A stretch of 16,874 nucleotides of DNA from Oscillospiraceae bacterium (GCA_019413245.1 DXNX01000037.1:1-16874), one strand, 5' to 3'; positions 1 to 6,324 are shown, numbered from the stretch's first letter. Notes: generated from the sequence alone by a model not told the origin. Program-made: numbers and translations.

Positions 1-245
1 GCCTGTTGGACCTGCCGATTGCCGAAAAGACACTGGCCATCGGAGAAGTGGGACTGGGCGGGGAAGTGCGCAGCGTTCCGCATCTGGAAACCCGCTTGCG
101 TGAGGCGCAGCGCGTCGGTTTTGATACGGCTATTATCCCCAAACATAACATGAAGATGCTGGACCAAAGCCAATTCCCGGGGCTGCGCCTGGTGGGGGTG
201 TCCTACTTGCGTGAAGCCGTCAATGCCATCAAGCTCAAGGATTGA
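1..245 (+). CDS. radA: DNA repair protein RadA (Sms), C-terminal end, partial
   Basis: The gene enters from the left edge and only about the last 80 codons are present; the reading frame is already open at base 3, so the TTG at 6 is not taken as a start. The visible part is the Lon-protease-like C-terminal domain of RadA, recognised by the run LAIGEVGLGGEVR followed by LETRLREAQRVGF and a late IIPK. In this family the domain follows a zinc finger and a RecA-like ATPase, both outside the window. RadA drives branch migration of recombination intermediates in the cytoplasm. It stops 47 bases before the next gene, which has the same direction, so co-transcription is likely. Identification is firm; nothing can be said about the missing N-terminus. 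Confidence 0.93.
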   Translation, partial: LLDLPIAEKTLAIGEVGLGGEVRSVPHLETRLREAQRVGFDTAIIPKHNMKMLDQSQFPGLRLVGVSYLREAVNAIKLKD

Positions 246-292
246 ACCTGCAGAATTTTTTATGGATAGAGCAAAGAGATAAGGAGAACAAC

Positions 293-1210
293 ATGAAAAA
301 GAGCAACCAGCCTGCCGCGCCGACTGCGCCGAAGCAGCCTTCCGGCCATATCTTGAATCCGGTGACCAAGCAGCCGGTGGCCAATCCCGAACTGAATGCG
401 GCGGCCAAAAAGCTGCGTCAGGAAAACAATCCGCAGAATCTGAATCTGGTTATCAACCAGCTGACCAGTGCCATTTTCCTGGCACCGGCCAAGGTCGAGT
501 TCCAGGGAGAACTGCCGAAGCCAGATGCAACCGGCCGTGTCCAGATGCCCAAGGATACAAAGGTGACTTTTTCTTTGCTGAAAGCCACCGATGGGCGGTC
601 TTTCTTCCCGGCGTTTACCAATGAAGAAGAACTGCGCAAGTGGCAGCAGAATGCTGCCACCCAGGTGATGGCTCTTCGGTTTGATGATTATGCCCGTATG
701 CTGCAGCAGAACGAAAAAGTGGCCGGGTTCGTGGTTGACCCCTTCGGTGACAACCTGCGCTTCGAGTCCAAGATGGTGGCCTCCATCAAGCAGCAGCACG
801 ATGCGGCTGTGCTGCGTGCCAAGGCAGGACTGCGGCAGACCCAGATCAAACCCGGCGACAAGATTACCATTGTGGAGCCTACTGTCTATCCGGATGACCT
901 TCTGAATCCGCTGTGTGAACTGTTTGCACAGCAGCCCGGAGTGGCGGCAGCATACCTGCAGATCATGGTGGTCAACGATACCGACCGTTTCTATCTGCTG
1001 GTTCTGGATTCTGCCAAGGATGACAAGCTGTTTGCAGCTATTGCACAGGCGGCACGTCCGTTTATGGGCTCGGCCGAAAATGTGGCAAAAAAAATCAATC
1101 TGAACATTACCACCTCGGAAACACCTCTCGGCCAGCAGGGTATGCGGGACAGTGAACCGTTCTATGTCCGTGGAAAAGGCCGTGTGAATCTGGACGAGGA
1201 GGACGACTGA
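293..1210 (+). CDS. SseB-family protein
   Basis: A soluble 305-residue protein with no signal peptide or membrane segment. A Pro/Ala/Lys-rich tail (residues 1-35) precedes an SseB N-terminal-type domain (about 40-165: a helix, LTSAIFLAPA, TKVTFSLLKATDGRSFFPAFT, then FVVDPFG). A C-terminal half follows (about 190-290) with KPGDKITIVEPTVYP and a strand-rich core resembling the SseB C-terminal domain. SseB is named for serine sensitivity in E. coli; the biochemical role of the family is poorly known. The start is ATG 293, with AAGGAG at 281-286; an upstream in-frame ATG at 242 overlaps the radA stop and lacks a ribosome site. The stop is one base before the next ATG, implying translational coupling. 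The family call is good; the function is unknown. Confidence 0.8.
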   Translation: MKKSNQPAAPTAPKQPSGHILNPVTKQPVANPELNAAAKKLRQENNPQNLNLVINQLTSAIFLAPAKVEFQGELPKPDATGRVQMPKDTKVTFSLLKATDGRSFFPAFTNEEELRKWQQNAATQVMALRFDDYARMLQQNEKVAGFVVDPFGDNLRFESKMVASIKQQHDAAVLRAKAGLRQTQIKPGDKITIVEPTVYPDDLLNPLCELFAQQPGVAAAYLQIMVVNDTDRFYLLVLDSAKDDKLFAAIAQAARPFMGSAENVAKKINLNITTSETPLGQQGMRDSEPFYVRGKGRVNLDEEDD

Positions 1211-1211
1211 G

Positions 1212-2138
1212 ATGGTCAAGCGCCTGTTGGACTGCACGGCCAGTGAGCTGGCGGCTTTCGGCAAGCGAGAATTGCTGGAATCCATGGCTGGCTGCGAGGG
1301 CCGTGTGATGGTCAGTGAAACAATCGGCATTACTCAGCCGCTGCTGAATGATGTGACAAATGCCGAATATGCAGCCTCTTTGGGGGCGGATGTTCTGCTG
1401 CTGAATATGTTTGATGTACAGAATCCGGTTATCCATGCACTGCCGAAAGTGGCACCGGAGGATACTGTCCGTGAACTTAAACGCCTGACAGGGCGTGTGA
1501 TTGGTATCAACCTGGAACCGGTGGACCCTGAGCTGGCAGCCTACAACGATGGAACTTTGTGGCAGATGTCGGCCGGAAGACTGGCCACAGCTGAAAATGC
1601 CGTCAGAGCGGCTGATATGGGCGTGGATATGATTCTGCTTACCGGAAATCCGGGCAACGGTGTCGCCAACGAAGCTATTGTGGATGCGCTGCGTAAGATG
1701 AAAGCGGCGGCAGGGGACCGGGTGATTCTGGCAGCCGGCAAGATGCACGGGGCCGGAATCCTTTCCCAGAGCGGCGAAGCCATTATGACTTTGCAGGATG
1801 CGCAGGAATTTCTGGATGCTGGCGCAGACATTGTTCTGGTCCCGGCACCCGGTACGGTGCCGGGCATTACAGTGGAAGCTGTGCATAAACTGGCCGAATA
1901 TGTGCACGGCCGGGGCGCGTTGCTGATGACGGCAATCGGAACATCCCAGGAAGGTGCGGATACGGCGACCATCCGGCAGATAGCACTCTGGTGCAAGATG
2001 GCCGGAGCAGATCTGCATCACATTGGTGATACCGGCGTGCCCGGTATGGCACTTCCACAAAATATTCTGGCGTATTCCATTGCCATTCGCGGTGAACGGC
2101 ACACATACCACCGTATGGCGCTGTCCATCAATCGCTGA
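1212..2138 (+). CDS. TIM-barrel protein, DUF7916 / PEP-mutase-like
   Basis: A 308-residue soluble protein that reads as a (beta/alpha)8 barrel: VMVSETIG, LGADVLLLNMFD, GRVIGINLEPVD, MGVDMILLTGNPGNG, VILAAGKMHG, AGADIVLVPAPGTVPG, GALLMTAIGTSQEG and MAGADLHHIGDTG look like successive strand-loop units. It resembles Firmicutes proteins labelled PEP phosphonomutase-like or haloacid-dehalogenase-like and, as recalled, grouped as DUF7916. No proven reaction is known to me. The acidic and histidine residues at strand ends suggest an enzyme, and the loops GNPGNG and PAPGTVPG could hold a phosphate. The start is ATG 1212, with GAGGAGG at 1196-1202 inside the preceding gene. A strong hairpin follows the stop, closing the radA-sseB-like unit. 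The family assignment is from memory of similar sequences; the catalytic role is not assigned. Confidence 0.7.
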   Translation: MVKRLLDCTASELAAFGKRELLESMAGCEGRVMVSETIGITQPLLNDVTNAEYAASLGADVLLLNMFDVQNPVIHALPKVAPEDTVRELKRLTGRVIGINLEPVDPELAAYNDGTLWQMSAGRLATAENAVRAADMGVDMILLTGNPGNGVANEAIVDALRKMKAAAGDRVILAAGKMHGAGILSQSGEAIMTLQDAQEFLDAGADIVLVPAPGTVPGITVEAVHKLAEYVHGRGALLMTAIGTSQEGADTATIRQIALWCKMAGADLHHIGDTGVPGMALPQNILAYSIAIRGERHTYHRMALSINR

Positions 2139-2139
2139 A

Positions 2140-2189
2140 AAACAGACCATGTCCGGTTGCGCTGCATTAGCGTTGGGCATGGTCTGTTT
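2140..2189 (+). terminator. Hairpin terminator after the TIM-barrel gene
   Basis: Perfect 12-base arms (AAACAGACCATG at 2140-2151, CATGGTCTGTTT at 2178-2189) begin one base after the stop codon. The 26-base loop can pair further (GCGCT with AGCGT through a G-U pair). Only three T residues follow, so termination may be incomplete or the hairpin may mainly protect the 3' end. Confidence 0.7.
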
Positions 2190-2226
2190 GCATTATGGGC
2201 CGCAAGGGGTCGAAAGTTCCATCGGT

Positions 2227-2255
2227 TTGACAGGCGGGGAAAAGCATGGTATAGT
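2227..2255 (+). promoter_or_regulatory. Sigma-A promoter for the Xer recombinase gene
   Basis: A consensus TTGACA (2227-2232) and TATAGT (2250-2255) are separated by exactly 17 bases. The predicted transcript begins near 2262, leaving a leader of about 137 bases that includes the palindrome at 2272-2301. Confidence 0.8.
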
Positions 2256-2271
2256 AGAAAGCGAAAGATAC

Positions 2272-2301
2272 TATTTCGCTAAATGTAAGTTTAGCGAAAT
2301 A
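2272..2301. repeat. Perfect 12-6-12 palindrome upstream of the recombinase gene
   Basis: TATTTCGCTAAA (2272-2283), a 6-base spacer TGTAAG (2284-2289), and the exact reverse complement TTTAGCGAAATA (2290-2301). A further AGCGAAA lies at 2260-2266. It sits about +10 to +40 from the predicted transcription start and ends 97 bases before the recombinase ATG. Candidate roles are a Xer (dif-like) recombination site, an operator, or an mRNA stem-loop. It is not a terminator, because no T-tract follows on the + strand. Confidence 0.6.
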
Positions 2302-2398
2302 CAGGGAAGGGCTTTCGTACGCTTACATGCTGGAACGGTTCCATCCGCTGGCTGGCAGCTTCTCTCATTTGGAACTCTTTTGAAAGGTTGTTTGTTGA

Positions 2399-3460
2399 AT
2401 GAGTACTTATATAGATGCGGCACACCCTGAGCGCCATGCGCCGTACCTGGATGTGCCTGATACGGTAATCGAATATCTTCACTACCTGGATTTTGTTAAA
2501 TTGCGTTCTCCGCGTACGGTCAATGGCTATTATCTGGATCTGCGAGGCTTCTTTCGCTACATGATGGTTTCCTGGTCCCTGTGCAGCCAACAGATGCTGG
2601 AAGAAAGCCCTGAAAAGATTGACCTGACCCATATTGATCTGGTCCAGATCAAAAAGATTCAGAAACGGGACATTCTGAATTACCTGGACTATGTGAGAAC
2701 CAATGAAAACGGCCCGAAAGCCCGAGCCCGAAAGTTATCGGCTCTGCGTGGATTTTTTGGGTATCTGTGCAATCAGATGAGCCTTCTGCGTGATGATCCT
2801 ACGGCCAATATCAGCCTGGGTACGCCTAAAAAAGCTCTGCCGAAATACCTGTCTGCTGAAGAAAGCATTGACTTGTTAAATAATATACAAAGTGACTTTT
2901 ATGAGCGGGATTTTTGCATTCTGACGTTATTTCTCAATTGTGGCATGCGTCTGGCGGAACTGATAACCATCAACCTGAGCGATTTCAAGGATGGGACCAT
3001 TCGCATTACCGGCAAAGGCGGCAAAGAGCGTCTGGTTTATCTTAATAATGCATGCCAGGATGCTTTGGACCATTATCTGCCGGTTCGTGCGGCGCTGCCT
3101 CATTTGGCAGAACCCAATGCGCTGTTTGTATCCAAACGCACCGGAAAGCGTCTGACAGCCCGCCGTGTGCAGCAGATTGTGGAACGCTGTCTGCAAAGTG
3201 CTGGACTGTCCGGGCGCGGGTATTCGCCGCACAAGCTGCGCCATACGGCAGCTACGCTGATGTATCAGGGCGGCGTGGACATGCTGGCACTGAAAGAAAT
3301 CCTGGGGCATGAAAATGTGTCTACAACACAGATTTATACCCATATCAATCAGCAGCAGCTGCGGGATGCAGTGGCGGCCTCTCCCCTTTCCTCCCATCAG
3401 TTTACGCCGCAGCAGAAGCCTGCTGTTTCAGAGGAGGACCCCGGCGAAGATGACACCTGA
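2399..3460 (+). CDS. Xer-type tyrosine recombinase (XerC/D/S-like)
   Basis: A 353-residue site-specific recombinase. The N-terminal core-binding (SAM-like) domain spans about 20-140 and the catalytic domain about 150-335. All catalytic positions are visible: Arg184 in GMRLAEL, Lys206/Lys209 in GKGGKER, His278 and Arg281 in HKLRH, His304 in LGHE, and nucleophile Tyr313 nine residues later. Classical XerC and XerD are near 300 residues. This one is about 50 longer, with extra sequence between N-domain helices (LTHIDLVQIKKIQKRDI region) and a Pro/Asp/Glu-rich tail after residue 335. That length is closer to single-recombinase XerS. The start is ATG 2399 with GAAAGG at 2382-2387. Its own consensus promoter and a palindrome lie upstream, and no mobile-element genes adjoin it, so a housekeeping chromosome-dimer role is more likely than an integrase role. 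The last 33 bases overlap the convergent spoIIM-like gene. Confidence 0.85.
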   Translation: MSTYIDAAHPERHAPYLDVPDTVIEYLHYLDFVKLRSPRTVNGYYLDLRGFFRYMMVSWSLCSQQMLEESPEKIDLTHIDLVQIKKIQKRDILNYLDYVRTNENGPKARARKLSALRGFFGYLCNQMSLLRDDPTANISLGTPKKALPKYLSAEESIDLLNNIQSDFYERDFCILTLFLNCGMRLAELITINLSDFKDGTIRITGKGGKERLVYLNNACQDALDHYLPVRAALPHLAEPNALFVSKRTGKRLTARRVQQIVERCLQSAGLSGRGYSPHKLRHTAATLMYQGGVDMLALKEILGHENVSTTQIYTHINQQQLRDAVAASPLSSHQFTPQQKPAVSEEDPGEDDT

Positions 3461-4105
3461 TGCGGCCCCGAGCAGGCAGCATCCAGTACACAACAAAAGC
3501 GCGGTCAGAAAATGCATCAGGAGCTGCCGGAGCGGAAAACTCTGACGCAGATGCCCACTGTTCAATATAGCCGTGCGGAAAATCAGGCAGGCACACCGGT
3601 TTGCCCGGATGGACAGCCACAGCATGACCAGAAAAACGCCGAGGTCCGGCAGGCAGGTCAGCATCCAGTGAACAACGAGAGCCCGCGTGCCACCCTGTAC
3701 GAATACACAGGCGGCACAAAGGCCGAGAACAGCACCGCGTGCTGCAAAATACAGTCCAAGGAAAAGGCTTCCCATGGCGCTGAATCCGCATAGCAGAATA
3801 AGAATAGACTGAAGAAAAGCGTTGCCGAATATATCCAAAAATCGCGAGAAAAAGGATGTGTAGCTGGAACTGTTCATGTAATAGGCGGCCAGCAGTTCTC
3901 CGAAGTCGGAAGAACACTCTCTGCCTTTGAATATTCCGCCAAGATAGCCGGCAAAAAACAAAATAACAAAAAGTACACCGGCGTTTGGAACAAAACTGGT
4001 GGTGCGCATTTTTTGACCCTTGTCAGATGTGGCAGGGTTCCGCCCCAAAACAGGTCCAACCGCTGCCCGGAACAGGCCCGGAAAGACCGCTCTTGCGGCG
4101 CGCAT
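3428..4105 (-). CDS. spoIIM: Stage II sporulation protein M-like membrane protein
   Basis: About 225 residues with five or so hydrophobic segments: VLFVILFFAGYLGGIF near the N-terminus, then AFLQSILILLCGFSAMGSLFLG, GAVLGLCAACVFVQGG, a segment around LPDLGVFLVMLW, and a C-terminal one. The N-terminal hydrophobic hairpin, the polar stretch with CSSDFGELLAAYY, and the glycine-rich middle segments fit the SpoIIM/DUF95 family; B. subtilis SpoIIM is 214 residues. SpoIIM works with SpoIID and SpoIIP in the peptidoglycan-remodelling complex that drives forespore engulfment. The start is taken as ATG 4105, which overlaps the upstream TGA (TGATG), indicating translational coupling; a later Met (MRTTSF) is also possible. 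Its 3' end runs 33 bases into the convergent recombinase gene. A SpoIIM-Xer neighbourhood is also found in B. subtilis (spoIIM near xerD). The divergence is moderate, so the name is likely, not certain. Confidence 0.72.
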   Translation of the reverse strand: MRAARAVFPGLFRAAVGPVLGRNPATSDKGQKMRTTSFVPNAGVLFVILFFAGYLGGIFKGRECSSDFGELLAAYYMNSSSYTSFFSRFLDIFGNAFLQSILILLCGFSAMGSLFLGLYFAARGAVLGLCAACVFVQGGTRALVVHWMLTCLPDLGVFLVMLWLSIRANRCACLIFRTAILNSGHLRQSFPLRQLLMHFLTALLLCTGCCLLGAASGVIFAGVLL

Positions 4106-4572
4106 CAATGCACCCCGCCGGCTGGGCCGCTGCGGAGAGCACCAGCCGCGCTGCCGGCAACGGCACCGAACAGTAAGACGGCCAGTAAGGATAGATTAGA
4201 ACTGTCGGCTGTCGGCACGCGGGCACAGACGAAACTGCCAATCAAGGAACACAGGCAGTAAAAAATGCCGCAGCCAAGGCCTGCCAGAAGCCGGAAGCGC
4301 GTTACATTATGGCTGAGAGAAAAGCCGGAGACAAAGGTTCCTACGGCAGCGGCCGCACATGCGGCAGGACCGATCCAAGCTAGCGGCAGGTTGGTATTGG
4401 CAAAAACAGCAGCAATCAGACATAGCAAAATAACAGCAATGCTGATTCCGGAGATAATGCTGCGAAACACGGAAAGCGTGAGCTTTTGTGCTGTACTGTG
4501 CCTGGCAACTCGCCGTGCAGCATGGTGAATCGGCACGGTGTGTCGTTTGTTTTTTGTCTTGTTTCTGTTCAT
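4105..4572 (-). CDS. TIGR04086-type (YrzE-like) four-helix membrane protein
   Basis: 155 residues: a basic N-terminal tail (MNRNKTKNKRHT, then HHAARRVARH) and four transmembrane helices at about 40-62, 65-86, 92-114 and 122-146, with small glycine/alanine-rich packing faces. It resembles the small Firmicutes membrane family TIGR04086/YrzE, whose genes often sit beside yajC and tgt, as here; no biochemical function is established. The start is ATG 4572 because AAGGGGG lies 7 bases upstream; an in-frame ATG at 4590 lies in the loop of the hairpin and has no ribosome site. Unusually, that ribosome site is one arm of a terminator-like hairpin ending directly at the start codon. The stop overlaps the spoIIM-like start. 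Membrane topology is clear; the family name is a judgement from length, topology and context. Confidence 0.68.
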   Translation of the reverse strand: MNRNKTKNKRHTVPIHHAARRVARHSTAQKLTLSVFRSIISGISIAVILLCLIAAVFANTNLPLAWIGPAACAAAAVGTFVSGFSLSHNVTRFRLLAGLGCGIFYCLCSLIGSFVCARVPTADSSNLSLLAVLLFGAVAGSAAGALRSGPAGGVH

Positions 4573-4573
4573 A

Positions 4574-4615
4574 AAAACGCCCCCTTGCACTAGACAGTAT
4601 GCAAGGGGGCGTTTT
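4574..4615 (-). terminator. Terminator of yajC that also contains the next gene's ribosome site
   Basis: A perfect 16-base inverted repeat (4574-4589 and 4600-4615) with a 10-base loop. On the minus strand the descending arm reads TGCAAGGGGGCG and runs into five T residues, then directly into the ATG of the TIGR04086-type gene. It is thus a textbook intrinsic terminator for yajC, and AAGGGGG in its second arm is the Shine-Dalgarno sequence of the next gene. The + strand side also has a short T run, but no + strand gene ends here. Confidence 0.85.
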
Positions 4616-4641
4616 ATTATGTTTGTAAAAAGGTGAAGAAA

Positions 4642-4992
4642 TTACTTCTTGGCAGAAGTATCCTTCTTGGAGTCGTCTTTGCCGTTACCCATATCGAGCT
4701 TCTCAACAGAAGAAATGGCCGAGCGGCGGAAGCGAATCTTGACGCGGTCGCTGGTGGTCTCCAGAACGAAAGTATCATCCTTAATGGCGGCAACACGGCC
4801 GACAACACCGCCGATAGTGGTTACTTCATCACCAATTTCGATGGAGTTGCGCATGGCAGCGTCTTTCTTGTCCTGACGCTTCTGCGGAACGTAGATGATC
4901 AGGTACATAAAAGCGATCACCAGGACCATCGGCAGAACCATGGTCAAAAGAATGTTGCCGGTGCCGGCAGTCTGCTCCAAAAACTGAATCAT
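4642..4992 (-). CDS. yajC: Sec translocon accessory subunit YajC
   Basis: 116 residues with the YajC layout. A short N-terminal region precedes one transmembrane helix (about 14-35, ILLTMVLPMVLVIAFMYLII). Then comes the family signature VPQKRQDKKDAAMRNSIEIGDEVTTIGGVVGRV, seen here in pieces, and a Lys/Asp-rich hydrophilic tail. YajC associates with SecDF, whose gene lies elsewhere in this window, and supports preprotein export at the membrane. The start is ATG 4992 with AAGGAG at 5002-5007. It has its own promoter upstream, although transcription may also arrive from tgt, as no terminator is visible between them. tgt-yajC adjacency is common in bacteria. Confidence 0.95.
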   Translation of the reverse strand: MIQFLEQTAGTGNILLTMVLPMVLVIAFMYLIIYVPQKRQDKKDAAMRNSIEIGDEVTTIGGVVGRVAAIKDDTFVLETTSDRVKIRFRRSAISSVEKLDMGNGKDDSKKDTSAKK

Positions 4993-5035
4993 ATCAATGG
5001 CTCCTTATACTGCTGTTATTTTAAGACATAAGAAG

Positions 5036-5064
5036 ATTATAGCGAATTTGACGCGTTTGCGCAA
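5036..5064 (-). promoter_or_regulatory. Sigma-A promoter for yajC
   Basis: On the minus strand, TTGCGC (5059-5064) and a perfect TATAAT (5036-5041) are separated by 17 bases. It lies just after the tgt stop, and the predicted start is about 35 bases before the yajC ATG. Confidence 0.65.
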
Positions 5065-5072
5065 GTGTTTTG

Positions 5073-6206
5073 TTAAATTCTTGTATCAAGAAGCTTCACA
5101 TACTTGTCGTGGAATTGCTGGTAACTGCCATTGTCCAACGCTTCCCGGATACGTTCCATGAGATGATTGTAGAAGTACAGGTTATGCATCACAGCCAAGC
5201 GCATGCCCAGCATCTCATCTGCCTTTTGCAGATGGCGGATATAAGCACGGCTGAAGTTGCGGCAGACCGGGCAATCACATTCCGGGTCGATGGGGCGTTC
5301 ATCCCGCTCATACTTCAGGTTCTTGATATTGATGATGCCATTCCAGGTGAACAGGTGTCCATGCCGGGCGTTGCGGCTGGGCATAACGCAGTCGAACAGG
5401 TCGACGCCTCGATAAACACCTTCAATAATATTGCCAGGTGTGCCAACGCCCATCAGATACCGGATCTTGTCCTTCGGTGCATAGGGTTCTACCGCGGAGA
5501 TTATGTCATACATGACCTCTGCCGGTTCACCTACGGCCAGGCCGCCGATGGCATAGCCATCCAGATCATACTCGGCAATCTGCTTCATGTGCTCCACGCG
5601 CAGATCTTTGTAAGTGCAGCCCTGGTTGATGCCGAACAAAAGCTGATCCGGATTCACAGCCTTGCCTTCGTGTTTCAGCCGAGCCATTTCATTCTTGCAG
5701 CGCAGCAGCCAGCGAGCAGTACGAGCGCAACTTGCAGCGGCATAATCGTGTTCAGCGGGGTTCTCCACACATTCGTCAAAGGCCATGGCGATGGTGGAAC
5801 CGAGATTGGCCTGAATCTGCATGCTCTCTTCCGGGCCCATAAAAATCTTGTGTCCGTCCAGATGAGAGTTGAAGGTCACGCCTTCTTCGGTGATATGGCG
5901 CAACTTGGCCAGGCTGAATACCTGAAATCCGCCGCTGTCCGTCAGGATCGGGCCGTCCCACCGGGTGAACTTGTGCAGTCCGCCCATGTCGGCTACAAGC
6001 TGGTCACCGGGACGCAGATGAAGATGGTAGGTGTTGCACAGCATGACCTGCGCACGGATGTCTTTGAGGTCGAAGGCAGACAGGCCGCCTTTGATGGCGC
6101 CTGCGGTGGCAACGTTCATAAAAGCGGGGGTTTGTACGGTGCCGTGCACGGTTTTGAACTCACCGCGACGCGCAGCCCCTTCCTGACGGATCAGACGATA
6201 TGGCAT
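5073..6206 (-). CDS. tgt: tRNA-guanine transglycosylase
   Basis: 377 residues, the usual length for bacterial Tgt. The enzyme swaps guanine-34 for the queuine precursor preQ1 in tRNAs for Asp, Asn, His and Tyr. Key residues are present: Asp90 in TDSGGFQ (base recognition/acid-base), GGLAVGE around 221-227 (substrate binding), nucleophile Asp272 in DLFDCVMPSRNARHG, and the zinc site Cys310, Cys312, Cys315 and His341. The start is ATG 6206 with AAGGAG 8 bases upstream. A 24-codon in-frame extension to ATG 6278 is rejected, because it would begin about 10 bases after the predicted transcription start, with no ribosome site inside the transcript. No queA or preQ1-synthesis genes are in the window. 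It probably leads into yajC. Confidence 0.97.
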   Translation of the reverse strand: MPYRLIRQEGAARRGEFKTVHGTVQTPAFMNVATAGAIKGGLSAFDLKDIRAQVMLCNTYHLHLRPGDQLVADMGGLHKFTRWDGPILTDSGGFQVFSLAKLRHITEEGVTFNSHLDGHKIFMGPEESMQIQANLGSTIAMAFDECVENPAEHDYAAASCARTARWLLRCKNEMARLKHEGKAVNPDQLLFGINQGCTYKDLRVEHMKQIAEYDLDGYAIGGLAVGEPAEVMYDIISAVEPYAPKDKIRYLMGVGTPGNIIEGVYRGVDLFDCVMPSRNARHGHLFTWNGIINIKNLKYERDERPIDPECDCPVCRNFSRAYIRHLQKADEMLGMRLAVMHNLYFYNHLMERIREALDNGSYQQFHDKYVKLLDTRI

Positions 6207-6245
6207 AGTTTTCTCCTTTTCCTGCACCCGGAGAACAGCCGGGCG

Positions 6246-6282
6246 AAAAAACAGGCGGTGTCGGAAAGGTTCCAACATCGCC
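6246..6282 (-). promoter_or_regulatory. Candidate attenuator hairpin in the tgt leader
   Basis: On the minus strand a 13-base stem (6270-6282 pairing with 6254-6266) has one mismatch and one G-U pair and closes a 3-base loop. Two bases later comes a run of six T (6246-6251). This is the shape of an intrinsic terminator, only about 6 bases downstream of the predicted transcription start and 40 bases ahead of the tgt ATG. It could cut off most tgt transcripts. No preQ1-I riboswitch consensus is recognised. Confidence 0.5.
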
Positions 6283-6294
6283 GAGTGCTTCCTT

Positions 6295-6324
6295 ATTATA
6301 TCGTTGAATCCATGATGTTGTCAA
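6295..6324 (-). promoter_or_regulatory. Sigma-A promoter for tgt
   Basis: On the minus strand, perfect TTGACA (6319-6324) and perfect TATAAT (6295-6300) are separated by 18 bases. The predicted start is near 6288. Confidence 0.85.

Noticed and set aside
260..1330. Long open frame (356 codons) on the minus strand across the SseB-like gene
   Set aside because: It mirrors the coding frame of a clear + strand gene, its residues are Cys/His/Arg-rich with no family resemblance, and no ribosome site is evident.
1107..2180. Long minus-strand open frame opposite the TIM-barrel gene
   Set aside because: It is a shadow of a well-supported gene; the composition is unlike a real protein and it crosses the terminator hairpin.
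2331..2343. Short palindrome TGGAAC-G-GTTCCA in the recombinase leader
   Set aside because: Six-base arms are expected by chance at this length; it is listed only as a minor structure.
2399..3460. Recombinase as a mobile-element integrase
   Set aside because: No excisionase, phage, conjugation or direct-repeat attachment signs nearby, and the flanks are core genes.
6207..6288. PreQ1 riboswitch in the tgt leader
   Set aside because: No preQ1-I consensus stem, A-rich tail or pseudoknot pairing could be recognised; only a terminator-like hairpin is seen.
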